DNA from: Ensifer oleiphilus | Lineage (GTDB): Bacteria > Pseudomonadota > Alphaproteobacteria > Rhizobiales > Rhizobiaceae | DNA length: 64,000 nucleotides | Assembly (NCBI RefSeq): GCF_013371465.1 | Contig: NZ_JABWDU010000001.1 | Location: forward strand, 1,045,794-1,109,793 | Direction of reading: 5' to 3' | Part shown: one piece after another, positions 17,867-25,641 of the stretch | How the letters are laid out: the number at the start of each line of letters is the position of its first letter | Numbering within the stretch: the stretch's first letter is position 1 | Notes under the pieces: model-generated | The model's database searches: none | What the model saw: only the letters and a program-made list of their open reading frames with translations | Told to the model about the DNA's origin: nothing | Position numbers and translations under genes: made by a program

Positions 17867-18754
17867 ATGGAATGGTTGACCCAATTTCCACATATGGATG
17901 ACGACCGCCTGCGGGCATTGAAAAAGGCGATCGACGAGGGGTTTCGCACCTTCACGCGCGCCTATGGCGACGGCATTGAAGCGTTCTTCGAGCCGTTACA
18001 GTTCTTTCTGATCCAGTCGGAGCGCTTCATGACGCGCACACCCTGGCCGATCATCATCCTGCTGATTGCTGCTCTCGCCTGGTTTGCCAGCCGGAACTGG
18101 AAGATCGTCGCTGGCTGCGTCGGCACGCTGCTGCTCATCGGCTATTTCGACATGTGGGACGATACGATGAAGACGATCTCGATGATCTTCGTCTGTACCG
18201 TGCTGTCGATCGCCATCGGCATACCGCTCGGCATTGTCATGTCGCGCTCTGACCGCGTCCAGAATGTGGTCAATCCGATCCTCGACGTGATGCAGACCAT
18301 GCCGAGCTTCGTCTATCTGATCCCGGTGGTCATGTTGCTCGGCATCGGAAAGGTGCCGGGGCTGATCGCGGTGGTAATCTATGCGATCCCGCCGATGATC
18401 CGGTTGACCAACCTCGGCATCCGCCTCGTCGACAAGGATGTGCTGGAGGCGGCTGATGCCTTCGGCTCTTCCGGCTGGCAGAAACTGAAGAACGTGCAGA
18501 TGCCGCTGGCATTGCCGACAATCATGGCCGGCATCAACCAGACCATCATGATGGCTCTGGCCATGGTGGTCATCGCTTCGATGATCGGGGTTCAGGGGCT
18601 TGGGCAGCCGGTGCTGAAGGCGATCGCCAACCAGTATTTCACGCTCGGCATTTTCAACGGCCTGGCCATCGTCGGCATCGCGATCATCTTCGACCGCGTC
18701 AGCCAGGCCTACGGCCACCGGCTTCAGAAGCATCGCGAGATCGTTCACGGCTGA
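17867..18754 (+). CDS. ABC transporter permease, ProW/OpuAB family
   Basis: A 295-residue inner-membrane permease. A soluble N-terminal stretch and first helix (TPWPIIILLIAALAWF) precede a five- to six-helix BPD_transp_1 core. The EAA loop that docks the ATPase reads EAADAFGSSGWQKL near residue 194. It pairs with the upstream OpuAC binding protein. ATG 17867 has AAGGGG seven bases upstream, better than the earlier in-frame Met at 17810. The ATP-binding subunit expected next in such operons is absent; the following gene is unrelated and on the other strand. Confidence 0.9.
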   Translation: MEWLTQFPHMDDDRLRALKKAIDEGFRTFTRAYGDGIEAFFEPLQFFLIQSERFMTRTPWPIIILLIAALAWFASRNWKIVAGCVGTLLLIGYFDMWDDTMKTISMIFVCTVLSIAIGIPLGIVMSRSDRVQNVVNPILDVMQTMPSFVYLIPVVMLLGIGKVPGLIAVVIYAIPPMIRLTNLGIRLVDKDVLEAADAFGSSGWQKLKNVQMPLALPTIMAGINQTIMMALAMVVIASMIGVQGLGQPVLKAIANQYFTLGIFNGLAIVGIAIIFDRVSQAYGHRLQKHREIVHG

Positions 18755-18774
18755 AAATGACGGCGCCAACAAAC

Positions 18775-18812
18775 AAAATGGCCCGGAAGCTGTCGCTTCC
18801 GGGCCATTTTTC
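18775..18812. terminator. Bidirectional terminator
   Basis: A perfect 16-base stem (AAAATGGCCCGGAAGC with its complement) around a TGTC loop has A and T tracts at its two ends, so it can stop transcription from both the permease gene and the convergent DMT gene. Confidence 0.92.
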
Positions 18813-18823
18813 GTTCCGCCCTT

Positions 18824-19735
18824 TTACGGCTTGCGCGGTGAAAGGATGCCGGTCGAGAGCGCGACGCCGGCTGCCGTGATGATCGCGGCAACGATCTCGA
18901 ATGGGCCGATCTCTTCGCCGAGAAGGACGGCGCCGCCGATCATCGCCAGCACCGGGGTCAGCGCGGTGAAGGCGGCGGCCTGGGTTCCGCCGAGGCTGCG
19001 GACCGCCACACCATAGGCAAGCATGGCGACGAGGCCCGAGAGAAGGCCCTGGCTGGTGATTTGCAGGGCGATCTCGTTCAATGGAACGCTGGCAAGCGTG
19101 CTGCCGAAGATGCCGGCAAGTGCCAAATGAATCAGGAACGACCAGACCGCGATCAGCGCACTCCCTTCGAGCGGGCTGAGGCCGGAGCGCCGGAAGGCGT
19201 GGGTATAGATTGCCCAGAGTGTGGCTGCGGCCGGAAGCAGCGCGTAACCGGCCCAGCCGGTGCCGGTGATGCCGGCCAGGCTCCGGGCAAGCAGAAGAGC
19301 GACGCCGGCGACGATCGCGGCAAAGCCGACGATACGCATGCGGTCGGGCCGCTCACCGAAGACGGTGATGCCGATCAGCGCCGTTGCCAACGGCATCGAG
19401 CCGCCGAGCAGAACGCCGACCGAAGAGGCGGGCGTGGCATGAATGGCAAAGGCTGCGACCTGGAAGAACAGCGCGCCGGAACCCGCGACCATCAGGATCA
19501 GCAGAAGCGCCGGCAGCTTGGCCGGTAGAAGACGGGTCTTCAGCCACACCGGTGCGAGTATCAGCGCCGGGATGCCGTAGCGGATAAGGCCAAGGTCTAT
19601 CGTGCCGAGCGCGGTGCCGGCGGTGTGTCGTGTCGCAAGAATCCACCCGGCCCAGATCAGCACTGTGATGAAGGCACCGGCATAGCCCGTGGCGACGGGT
19701 GCGGCGCTGCCGCGATCGAGTGTGAGCGCAACCAT
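18824..19735 (-). CDS. EamA/DMT-superfamily transporter
   Basis: About 303 residues with ten predicted helices and two EamA repeats, beginning near FITVLIWAGWILATR. Substrate unknown; such exporters next to an Lrp-type regulator often move amino acids. ATG 19735 has AAGGAA eight bases upstream and starts just before the first helix; the longer frame to 19810 adds unrelated residues. It is divergent from the Lrp/AsnC gene, which is its likely regulator. Confidence 0.88.
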   Translation of the reverse strand: MVALTLDRGSAAPVATGYAGAFITVLIWAGWILATRHTAGTALGTIDLGLIRYGIPALILAPVWLKTRLLPAKLPALLLILMVAGSGALFFQVAAFAIHATPASSVGVLLGGSMPLATALIGITVFGERPDRMRIVGFAAIVAGVALLLARSLAGITGTGWAGYALLPAAATLWAIYTHAFRRSGLSPLEGSALIAVWSFLIHLALAGIFGSTLASVPLNEIALQITSQGLLSGLVAMLAYGVAVRSLGGTQAAAFTALTPVLAMIGGAVLLGEEIGPFEIVAAIITAAGVALSTGILSPRKP

Positions 19736-19876
19736 CTGATTTTCCTTCCCGAATTGGATGCCCGTAGTTGTCGGGGCTGGGAAGAATATTACTGCCCGGG
19801 GGCAGGGCATGTCCTTGCGATTTGTGCTTGGAATGGCCTATTGTGCGCAATCATATGCCAATATGGCCTCAATGGA

Positions 19877-20353
19877 ATGTCGTCTATGCCAAATCTGGAT
19901 AAATTCGATCTCGCGATTCTCAAGATCCTACAGGAGGATGCGCGGGCAACGAACGTGGAGATTGCCGAACGTGTCAATCTGTCGCCGTCTCCATGCCTGC
20001 GGCGCATCCGCAATCTGGAGAAATCTGGAATCCTGCGTGGCTATCGGGCTGATATCGACCGTAAGGAGGTTGGGCTTGGGCTGACCGTTTTCGTGGAGAT
20101 CAAGGTCGGCCAGCACAGCCGGGAGAATGCCCAGCGCCAGCAGGAAGCACTGCTTGCCATTCCAGAGGTCGTGTCCTGCTTCCTGATTTCAGGAAATGCC
20201 GATTTCCTGGCCGAGGTGGTCGTGGAAGACCTCTCGGCCTATGAGACGCTACTGACCGAGACGTTGCTGGCCATGCCCGGCGTGACGGACATTCGCTCCA
20301 ATTTCGCCATCCGCTCGATCAAGACGGGCGGCCCGCTGAAGCTGCCGGAGTAG
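19877..20353 (+). CDS. Lrp/AsnC-family transcriptional regulator
   Basis: A 158-residue regulator: an N-terminal helix-turn-helix (DKFDLAILKILQEDARAT, recognition helix around SPSPCLRRIRNLE) and a C-terminal RAM ligand-binding domain (about residues 70–150). The divergent EamA exporter gene is 141 bases away, an arrangement common for Lrp-type regulators of amino acid efflux. ATG 19877 is used; ATG 19886 three codons later is equally possible. Confidence 0.92.
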   Translation: MSSMPNLDKFDLAILKILQEDARATNVEIAERVNLSPSPCLRRIRNLEKSGILRGYRADIDRKEVGLGLTVFVEIKVGQHSRENAQRQQEALLAIPEVVSCFLISGNADFLAEVVVEDLSAYETLLTETLLAMPGVTDIRSNFAIRSIKTGGPLKLPE

Positions 20354-20395
20354 GGCTGAAGGCAGGTCGGCGCTGGCGGAGCCGGGCTCCCGTCT

Positions 20396-20420
20396 CCTGC
20401 AGGCGGCAGGTTAAGTTTTT
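20396..20420 (+). terminator. Possible terminator after the Lrp gene
   Basis: CCTGC and GCAGG form a five-base stem with a five-base loop, followed by TTAAGTTTTT, 43 bases after the Lrp-type stop. The stem is short, so termination may be weak. Confidence 0.4.
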
Positions 20421-20506
20421 GTAAGGGACTGGAAACGGCGCCGATTGCGCTTATCTCATCGCGGTGGCCGCCCCCGTGTCACGGCAATGGAGCCAGCAAG
20501 CCTTTC

Positions 20507-21418
20507 ATGAAACTCAAAGCAATCTTCAATCGGGACGGTGGAACCTTCCGAACGACGGACATGACGGCCTACGGCGATAGGGTTGAGGCGATTTTCCGCG
20601 ATGCCGGCCACCAGATCGAGATCGCGACGGTCTCGGGTGCCGAGATGCAGGAGGCGCTCGAAAAGACCTGCAGGCGCGACGATCTCGACGCGATCGTCGC
20701 TGGCGGCGGCGACGGTACGATTTCCGCAGCCGCCGGTGTCGCCTGGAAAACCGGCATGCCGCTTGGCGTCGTCCCTGCCGGGACGATGAACCTTTTTGCC
20801 CGCACGCTGAAATTGCCGCTCGATATCTGGAAGGCGCCGGAGGTTCTGGCGCAGGGCACCATCATCGATGGCGACATCGGCAGCGCCGACGGCCGCGCCT
20901 TCGTGCACCAGTTCTCGATGGGGCTGCACGCTCGCATGGTGCGCTACCGTGAGTCGTTCAGCTTTCGATCGCGTCTGGGTAAGATTACGGCCAGCACCCG
21001 GGCAGCCGTCGGGGTCATCCTCAATCCGCCGGATTTCGAGATCGAGTTCGACGTGGATGGCCATCATGAAAGCCGCCACGTCTCGGCGGTGTCGGTGTCG
21101 AACAATCCGTTCGGACGCGACACACTGATGTATGCCGATGATGTGACGGCCGGCCACCTCGGTTTCTACACCGCGCCGCCTCTAAGTCCGCCCGGCGTTG
21201 CCAAGCTGGCGCTCGACGTCCTGCGCGGCAAGTTCCGCGACAACCCTGTCATCACCGAAATGCGCGGCCATGCACTGGATCTGCATTTCCCCAAGGTCGA
21301 TCGGAAGATCAACTGCGTGATCGATGGTGAGCTTCTGCCGATGGGGCGCGACGTTGCGCTCAGGATCCATCCGGGGGAGCTCAAGCTGCTCGTCGGTGCC
21401 GATAGGCCCGGTTCCTAA
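20507..21418 (+). CDS. Diacylglycerol/lipid kinase catalytic-domain protein
   Basis: A 303-residue protein of the diacylglycerol kinase/sphingosine kinase/YegS fold. The nucleotide-binding GGGDGT lies near residue 68, followed by PAGTMNLFAR (a variant of the usual GTxNDFAR) and the C-terminal beta-sandwich with IDGE near residue 280. It probably phosphorylates a lipid, but the substrate is not evident. ATG 20507; the best SD match (GGAG) is rather far upstream. Convergent with amn. Confidence 0.87.
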   Translation: MKLKAIFNRDGGTFRTTDMTAYGDRVEAIFRDAGHQIEIATVSGAEMQEALEKTCRRDDLDAIVAGGGDGTISAAAGVAWKTGMPLGVVPAGTMNLFARTLKLPLDIWKAPEVLAQGTIIDGDIGSADGRAFVHQFSMGLHARMVRYRESFSFRSRLGKITASTRAAVGVILNPPDFEIEFDVDGHHESRHVSAVSVSNNPFGRDTLMYADDVTAGHLGFYTAPPLSPPGVAKLALDVLRGKFRDNPVITEMRGHALDLHFPKVDRKINCVIDGELLPMGRDVALRIHPGELKLLVGADRPGS

Positions 21419-21624
21419 GCCCGGGTCAGTCCGTGTGATCCCAGGCCAATCGATCGATCCAGGGTTCGGCCGACGCGGCTGAGACAGCCGATGCTGTCGT
21501 CGTTCTTGTCCTTGCCGTATGGCGCAGGAGCAATTGGCCAGCGCCAACTCCCACCTGCCATGCCTCGCGTCCGCTGTCGCGGACACGATGCAACTGTGGA
21601 GAAAGCCGGAAGCGTCGTTGCCGT

Positions 21625-23127
21625 TTACTGGAACGACGTCTCGTAAAAGCTTCTGAGCTTGCGGGAATGCAGCTTTTCGGGCGGCATCGAAGCCAGCTTC
21701 TGCAGGGCCAGGATACCGATCTTCAGATGCTGGCTGACCTGCGTCCGATAGAACGCCGTGGCCATTCCTGGAAGCTTGAGCTCGCCGTGCAGCGGTTTGT
21801 CGGAAACGCAAAGCAGCGTGCCGTAGGGCACCCGGAAGCGGAAACCGTTGGCAGCGATTGTCGCCGATTCCATGTCGAGCGCGATGGCGCGCGCCTGCGA
21901 CAGACGCTTGACCGGTCCGCGCTGGTCGCGCAGTTCCCAATTGCGATTGTCGATGGTGGCGACGGTGCCGGTGCGCATGATCTGCTTGAGGTCATAGTCG
22001 CGGTAGCCGGTGACTTCGGCGACGGCGTCTTGCAGCGCCACCTGAACCTCGGCAAGTGCCGGCAGGGGAATCCAGACCGGCAGGTCGTCGTCCAGCACGT
22101 GGTCTTCGCGCATATAGGCATGGGCAAGCACATAATCGCCGAGGCGCTGGCTGTTCCTGAGGCCGGCGCAATGCCCGAGCATCAGCCAGACATGCGGGCG
22201 CAACACGGCGATATGGTCCGTGATCGTCTTGGCGTTGGACGGTCCAACGCCGATGTTGACCATGGTGATGCCGCCATGGCCCTTTTTCTTCAGGTGGTAG
22301 GCGGGCATCTGCGGCAGACGGGCGAGCGTATAATCCGTTTCGGGCTTGTCGGCGCCGGCAGGCGTGATGATGTTGCCGGGTTCGACGAAGGCCGTATAGC
22401 CGTTGCCGCCTTCCGCCATCTGCTGGCGAGCCCAGGCGCAGAACTCGTCGATGTAGAACTGGTAGTTGGTGAACAGCACGAAGTTCTGGAAATGCGTCGC
22501 ACTCGTTGCCGTGTAGTGGCTGAGGCGGGCCAGCGAATAGTCGATGCGCTGGGCTGTAAACGGTGCCAGCGGCGATGGTTCGCCCGGACCCGGTTCATAG
22601 GAGCCGTTGGCGATCTCGTCGTCAGTCGTCGTCAGGTCCGGTGCGTCGAACAGGTCGCGCAGTGGAATATCGATGGAATCGCCGGCCGATGCTTCGACAT
22701 GTGCGCCTTCCCCAAACGCAAAATGCAGCGGGATCGGGGTCGACGATTCGGACACGGTGACGCCGAGGCCATGATTGCGCATCAGGTGCCCCAGCTGTTC
22801 CTTCAGATAGTGCCGGAACAGTTTCGGTCGCGTGATCGTCGTGGTGTAAACGCCCGGCGCGCTGACATATCCGTATGACAGGCGGGAATCGACATGGCCG
22901 AAGCTGCTGGTTTCGATGCTGACCTGCGGGTAGCAGGCGCGATAGCGCGTCATCGGAACGCCGTTCTTGCCCAGCCCCTCGAAAGCCTCTGTGAGGAACC
23001 GGGTATTGCGATCGTAAAGCGCCTCCAGGCAATCGACCGCGGCCGCCGGATCTTCGAAGAACTGCGGCTCGAACGGGTCGGGTGTAGAGACGGAAAGGAC
23101 GGAGTGTGAAGAGATTCGCTTGTTCAT
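21625..23127 (-). CDS. amn: AMP nucleosidase
   Basis: Cytoplasmic enzyme that splits AMP into adenine and ribose 5-phosphate. At 500 residues it has an N-terminal AMP nucleosidase regulatory domain (YPQVSIETSSFGHVDSRLSYG) and a C-terminal nucleoside-phosphorylase fold with NIGVGPSNAKTITDH and DMESATIAANGFRFRVPYGTLL. ATG 23127 has no ribosome site, and a TATAAT hexamer ends only five bases before it, so the mRNA may be leaderless. There is no operon partner. Confidence 0.95.
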   Translation of the reverse strand: MNKRISSHSVLSVSTPDPFEPQFFEDPAAAVDCLEALYDRNTRFLTEAFEGLGKNGVPMTRYRACYPQVSIETSSFGHVDSRLSYGYVSAPGVYTTTITRPKLFRHYLKEQLGHLMRNHGLGVTVSESSTPIPLHFAFGEGAHVEASAGDSIDIPLRDLFDAPDLTTTDDEIANGSYEPGPGEPSPLAPFTAQRIDYSLARLSHYTATSATHFQNFVLFTNYQFYIDEFCAWARQQMAEGGNGYTAFVEPGNIITPAGADKPETDYTLARLPQMPAYHLKKKGHGGITMVNIGVGPSNAKTITDHIAVLRPHVWLMLGHCAGLRNSQRLGDYVLAHAYMREDHVLDDDLPVWIPLPALAEVQVALQDAVAEVTGYRDYDLKQIMRTGTVATIDNRNWELRDQRGPVKRLSQARAIALDMESATIAANGFRFRVPYGTLLCVSDKPLHGELKLPGMATAFYRTQVSQHLKIGILALQKLASMPPEKLHSRKLRSFYETSFQ

Positions 23128-23132
23128 GTCGC

Positions 23133-23161
23133 ATTATAGGCTGAGGCTTCTGACAAGCAAA
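23133..23161 (-). promoter_or_regulatory. Candidate amn promoter
   Basis: On the minus strand TTTGCT (23156–23161) and a perfect TATAAT (23133–23138) are 17 bases apart. Transcription starting six to eight bases past TATAAT would begin at or beside the amn ATG. Confidence 0.45.
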
Positions 23162-23204
23162 CGACAAGATGCGGGCATGCACAACCGCGCCAATCAGAAC
23201 AACT

Positions 23205-23525
23205 TTAGCGCGGTCCGGCGAGAATGATGGCGCTGCCGACGAGGGCGACGGTCATTCCGGTCAAATCCCAGCGATCGGGCTTGATGCCTTCTGCGAGCCA
23301 CAGCCATAGAAGCGACGCGGCGATATAGACCCCGCCGTAGGCGGCATAGGCGCGGCCGGCCGCCTCGCTGTCGATCAAGGTCAGCAGCCAGGCAAACAGC
23401 GCCAGCGACGCCACGCCCGGGATCAGCCACCAGATCGGCCTGTCGAGTTTCAGCCAGCCCCAGAAGGCGAAGCATCCGGCAATCTCGGCAAGGGCGGCAA
23501 GCGAGTAGATGGCATAGGCTGGCAT
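23205..23525 (-). CDS. ynfA: YnfA/UPF0060 family membrane protein
   Basis: A 106-residue integral membrane protein with four helices and the family motifs [18 protein letters not shown] and [15 protein letters not shown]. YnfA-type proteins are related to small multidrug resistance exporters; function here is unproven. ATG 23525 with AAGGAT nine bases upstream. It lies 77 bases beyond the amn start on the same strand, so transcription could run through it into amn. Confidence 0.92.
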   Translation of the reverse strand: MPAYAIYSLAALAEIAGCFAFWGWLKLDRPIWWLIPGVASLALFAWLLTLIDSEAAGRAYAAYGGVYIAASLLWLWLAEGIKPDRWDLTGMTVALVGSAIILAGPR

Positions 23526-23587
23526 GGAGGGCGGATCCTTTCACGCGTGAAAGGACAGGAAGGCGCTTGGCGATGCAAGAGAGGAAG

Positions 23588-23613
23588 GCAAAATAAAAGG
23601 CGCCGGCGGCGCC
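23588..23613 (-). terminator. Terminator of the small exported peptide operon
   Basis: GGCGCC-GCC-GGCGCC forms a strong hairpin followed by TTTTATTTT on the minus strand, six bases after the stop of the 58-aa ORF. Confidence 0.85.
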
Positions 23614-23618
23614 TTGGG

Positions 23619-23795
23619 TCAGCTCATGGATTGACGCTGCAGCGTCACGAAGAGAACGAGGCCGGCGCCTTGCTTGCCGATGCCGAGGCCGTTGGCCTTG
23701 CTATAGGCGAGTGCCCCAACCGGCGTCATCAGCAGGCTGGCAAGTGCAAGAACGCGCAGCGAGAGAAAGGCGGAAGTGGAAAGGGCGGCCAGCAT
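23619..23795 (-). CDS. Small exported protein (58 aa)
   Basis: A 58-residue protein with a hydrophobic signal-like N-terminus (about residues 5–30, ending PVGALA) and a short Gly-rich mature part YSKANGLGIGKQGAG followed by VLFVTLQRQSMS. GGAG lies eight bases before the ATG. It starts 13 bases after the stop of the upstream 57-aa ORF and runs directly into a strong terminator, so the two form an operon. No family is recognised. The layout supports a real gene; the function is unknown. Confidence 0.6.
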   Translation of the reverse strand: MLAALSTSAFLSLRVLALASLLMTPVGALAYSKANGLGIGKQGAGLVLFVTLQRQSMS

Positions 23796-23808
23796 GTCGG
23801 TCTCTCCG

Positions 23809-23982
23809 TTAGAGCTTGGCTTGGCAGTATTGCGCCGTATGCGCGGTGCAATCGGTCAGCGAGCCGAGATAGGTGTTGGTGCGGCGACGTTCGGTGTCTG
23901 CACTGACCGCGGCGGCAAGGGTCATGGCGAAAACAACCATCAGGAGGCTGATAATGGTGAGGCGCCGAGCAAGAATGTCCAT
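23809..23982 (-). CDS. Small secreted Cys-containing protein (57 aa)
   Basis: A 57-residue protein: a charged start MDILARRLT, a hydrophobic segment (residues 9–27) ending AAAVSA, then a mature part of about 29 residues with an RRR cluster and two cysteines in DCTAHTAQYC. GGAAAG precedes the ATG by five bases. It is the first gene of the two-gene unit. The signal peptide and cysteine pair suggest periplasmic or secreted location with a possible disulfide. No homologue is recognised. Confidence 0.6.
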   Translation of the reverse strand: MDILARRLTIISLLMVVFAMTLAAAVSADTERRRTNTYLGSLTDCTAHTAQYCQAKL

Positions 23983-24013
23983 GGTTCTTTCCGTTGGTCT
24001 GGAGGCGGTTCAA

Positions 24014-24372
24014 ATCGATTGAGTGGGTTTTCGCACAACCAAACTGAACTCTTGCTGATATCGCCGTTCATCTGGCGTTCATCTTGCGATTGATGTCGCC
24101 GTCATTCTCGCGGGTAGGGCGCGGCAAACTCGGTAGTCAGGCAGTGGGTGGCGTTGGGTTGACGGCTCGATGGGCCCGTCCTTGCAAAAACAAAACCCGC
24201 CGAAAATCTCGGCGGGCTTGTCGATGATCGGAGGGCATCTGAGGGGCACCCATTTTAGAAGGATCGTTCCTGGAGAATCCCGCTCTTCAATAGATTCACC
24301 GAGGGCCGATCGGGTATTCTGGAATTCAAGTACCGGAGCGTGCTTTGTGCGCCCTTCTGAAGGCCCGGCGGT
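24014..24372. other. Intergenic region between DUF2147 and small-peptide genes
   Basis: No gene was supported. Besides a terminator-like hairpin at 24184–24216 it contains the likely promoter of the small peptide operon near 24020–24060, where the sequence is AT-richer. Confidence 0.45.
24184..24216 (-). terminator. Terminator downstream of the DUF2147 gene
   Basis: CCCGCCGA/TCGGCGGG is a perfect eight-base stem with a five-base loop; read on the minus strand it is followed by TTTTGTTTTTG. It lies about 160 bases after the DUF2147 stop, so it ends that transcript or an unannotated one. Confidence 0.75.
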
Positions 24373-24714
24373 CTAGAGGCGCGACCAGGTCTGCGTTTTG
24401 CAGAGAACCTTGAGCACGCATCCCTTCATCTTTAGCGAGTTGCCGTCGACCGCACCGGAACCGCTATAGGTCTTGTCGGTTTCCGGATCGGTGATTTCCC
24501 CGGAATAGTTGCCGCCCGTGCCGGTCAGGTTGCCGATCCGCTTGCCGACGAATTTGCCGGTCTTCAACGTGACGCAGTAGGCGCCGCCGCAAGGGGCGAT
24601 TTCGGCCGTCGCGCCGGTTGCGGTCTTCCAGTTGCCGACGATCGGTTCGGCGGCAGCAGCCGTTCCGGCAACGCCGACAGCGAGAGCCGCTGTCATGATC
24701 AAGGTACGTATCAT
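24373..24714 (-). CDS. DUF2147-like periplasmic protein
   Basis: A 113-residue exported protein: signal peptide ending TAAAA, then a DUF2147-type beta-barrel beginning EPIVGNWKTA, with IGNLTGTGGNYSGEITDPETDKTYSG and the closing MKGCVLKVLCKTQTWSR. Four cysteines may form two disulfides. The DUF2147 function is unknown. GGAGG lies six bases before ATG 24714. A palindrome resembling a LiuR site is about 100 bases upstream. Confidence 0.88.
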   Translation of the reverse strand: MIRTLIMTAALAVGVAGTAAAAEPIVGNWKTATGATAEIAPCGGAYCVTLKTGKFVGKRIGNLTGTGGNYSGEITDPETDKTYSGSGAVDGNSLKMKGCVLKVLCKTQTWSRL

Positions 24715-25308
24715 TCATTCCTCCAGATAGAAGTCGCCGGCGCGGTCCGCTTCGCCGGCATCTCTGCACATATCCTCGTTTGAAAGGCAGTCTCCTCACC
24801 GCCGCGGGCAAGATAGCTTACGCGTACGTAAAGGTAAACTGGCTTGAACGCACCCATTTATGCTTTTTCTTTGCCGGTTTCCGGCGGAGAAAAATCGAGG
24901 AAACACAGCATCTGCGGGTTGGGTCCTTTTTTCGTGGTTACCATTTGGTTGAAATCGGCGGTTGAATATTTCGTAAATTTTTATGCGAATGCGCCGAATT
25001 TCCGGCCTTTCGATGTTTAACAAAAACTCAAGTTTACCAAGTGTTTGAACTTTGTTTGTCTCAAATTAATCATGCATTTTAAGCGCGTATTGAAGCCCGT
25101 GCCGCATAGTAAGACCCATAAGACGAGCGGAGAAATTCACCCCGCCGAATGACCGAAGATGACGCTGCAAAAGACGGCGCGGTTCGGAAAGGCCCTTAAA
25201 GAGGCACGGTCGAACAGGGACCAAAAACAAATGCTGATCTGGAGCATGGTCCGCCTCTAAAGGGCGGGCCGCTTCGGAAAACCAACCAGGCAAAACAGGG
25301 ACAATAAA
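24715..25308. other. Long AT-rich intergenic region with leader structure
   Basis: No protein gene was supported in about 590 bases. The left end holds the DUF2147 promoter and a 16-base palindrome; 24840–25080 is markedly AT-rich; 25191–25270 can form a long stem just ahead of the Sel1-repeat gene. An sRNA or a long structured 5' leader could lie here. Confidence 0.45.
24817..24832. promoter_or_regulatory. LiuR-like palindrome upstream of the DUF2147 gene
   Basis: TTACGC-GT-ACGTAA (24818–24831) is an imperfect palindrome of the same type as the one before etfQO, about 100 bases from the DUF2147 start. The regulator is not known. Confidence 0.35.
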
Positions 25309-25575
25309 ATGGCACGCTTTGATATGCAGGTTGCTTCGAATACCGCGATGGGTGGTGAAAACCAGGCGGACGTCTTCTGCGAGATGGGTCTGGCCTATGC
25401 GACCGGCCGCGGTCGTCCGGTGGATTTGGTGGCCGCCCACAAATGGCTGAACATCGCCGCCATCAAGGGCTGCGATCGCGCCGTCGATCTGCGCGCCGAC
25501 CTTTCGATGACCATGAGCAAGGCTGATCTGGCGGCCGCTCTTCGCGCCGCCCGCGAATGGATGACGGTTCACTGA
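25309..25575 (+). CDS. Short Sel1-repeat protein
   Basis: An 88-residue soluble protein containing about one and a half Sel1/TPR-like repeats: FCEMGLAYATGRGRPVDLVAAHKWLNIAA and a second helix pair to the end. Such short Sel1 proteins usually act by protein–protein contact. The ATG is preceded by CAGGGACAATAAA. The leader is long and can fold. No operon partner; the gene is convergent with the aminotransferase. Confidence 0.82.
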   Translation: MARFDMQVASNTAMGGENQADVFCEMGLAYATGRGRPVDLVAAHKWLNIAAIKGCDRAVDLRADLSMTMSKADLAAALRAAREWMTVH

Positions 25576-25641
25576 GAAACAGGCGGGGCTTGCGCTCCCC
25601 TCCAGCGGCGCCCGCGGGCGAGCAGGCGCCGGATATATGAC

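Noticed and set aside
16534-17955. 473-codon minus-strand frame across the OpuAC gene
   Set aside because: Antisense to a secreted binding protein with clear family motifs; no support of its own.
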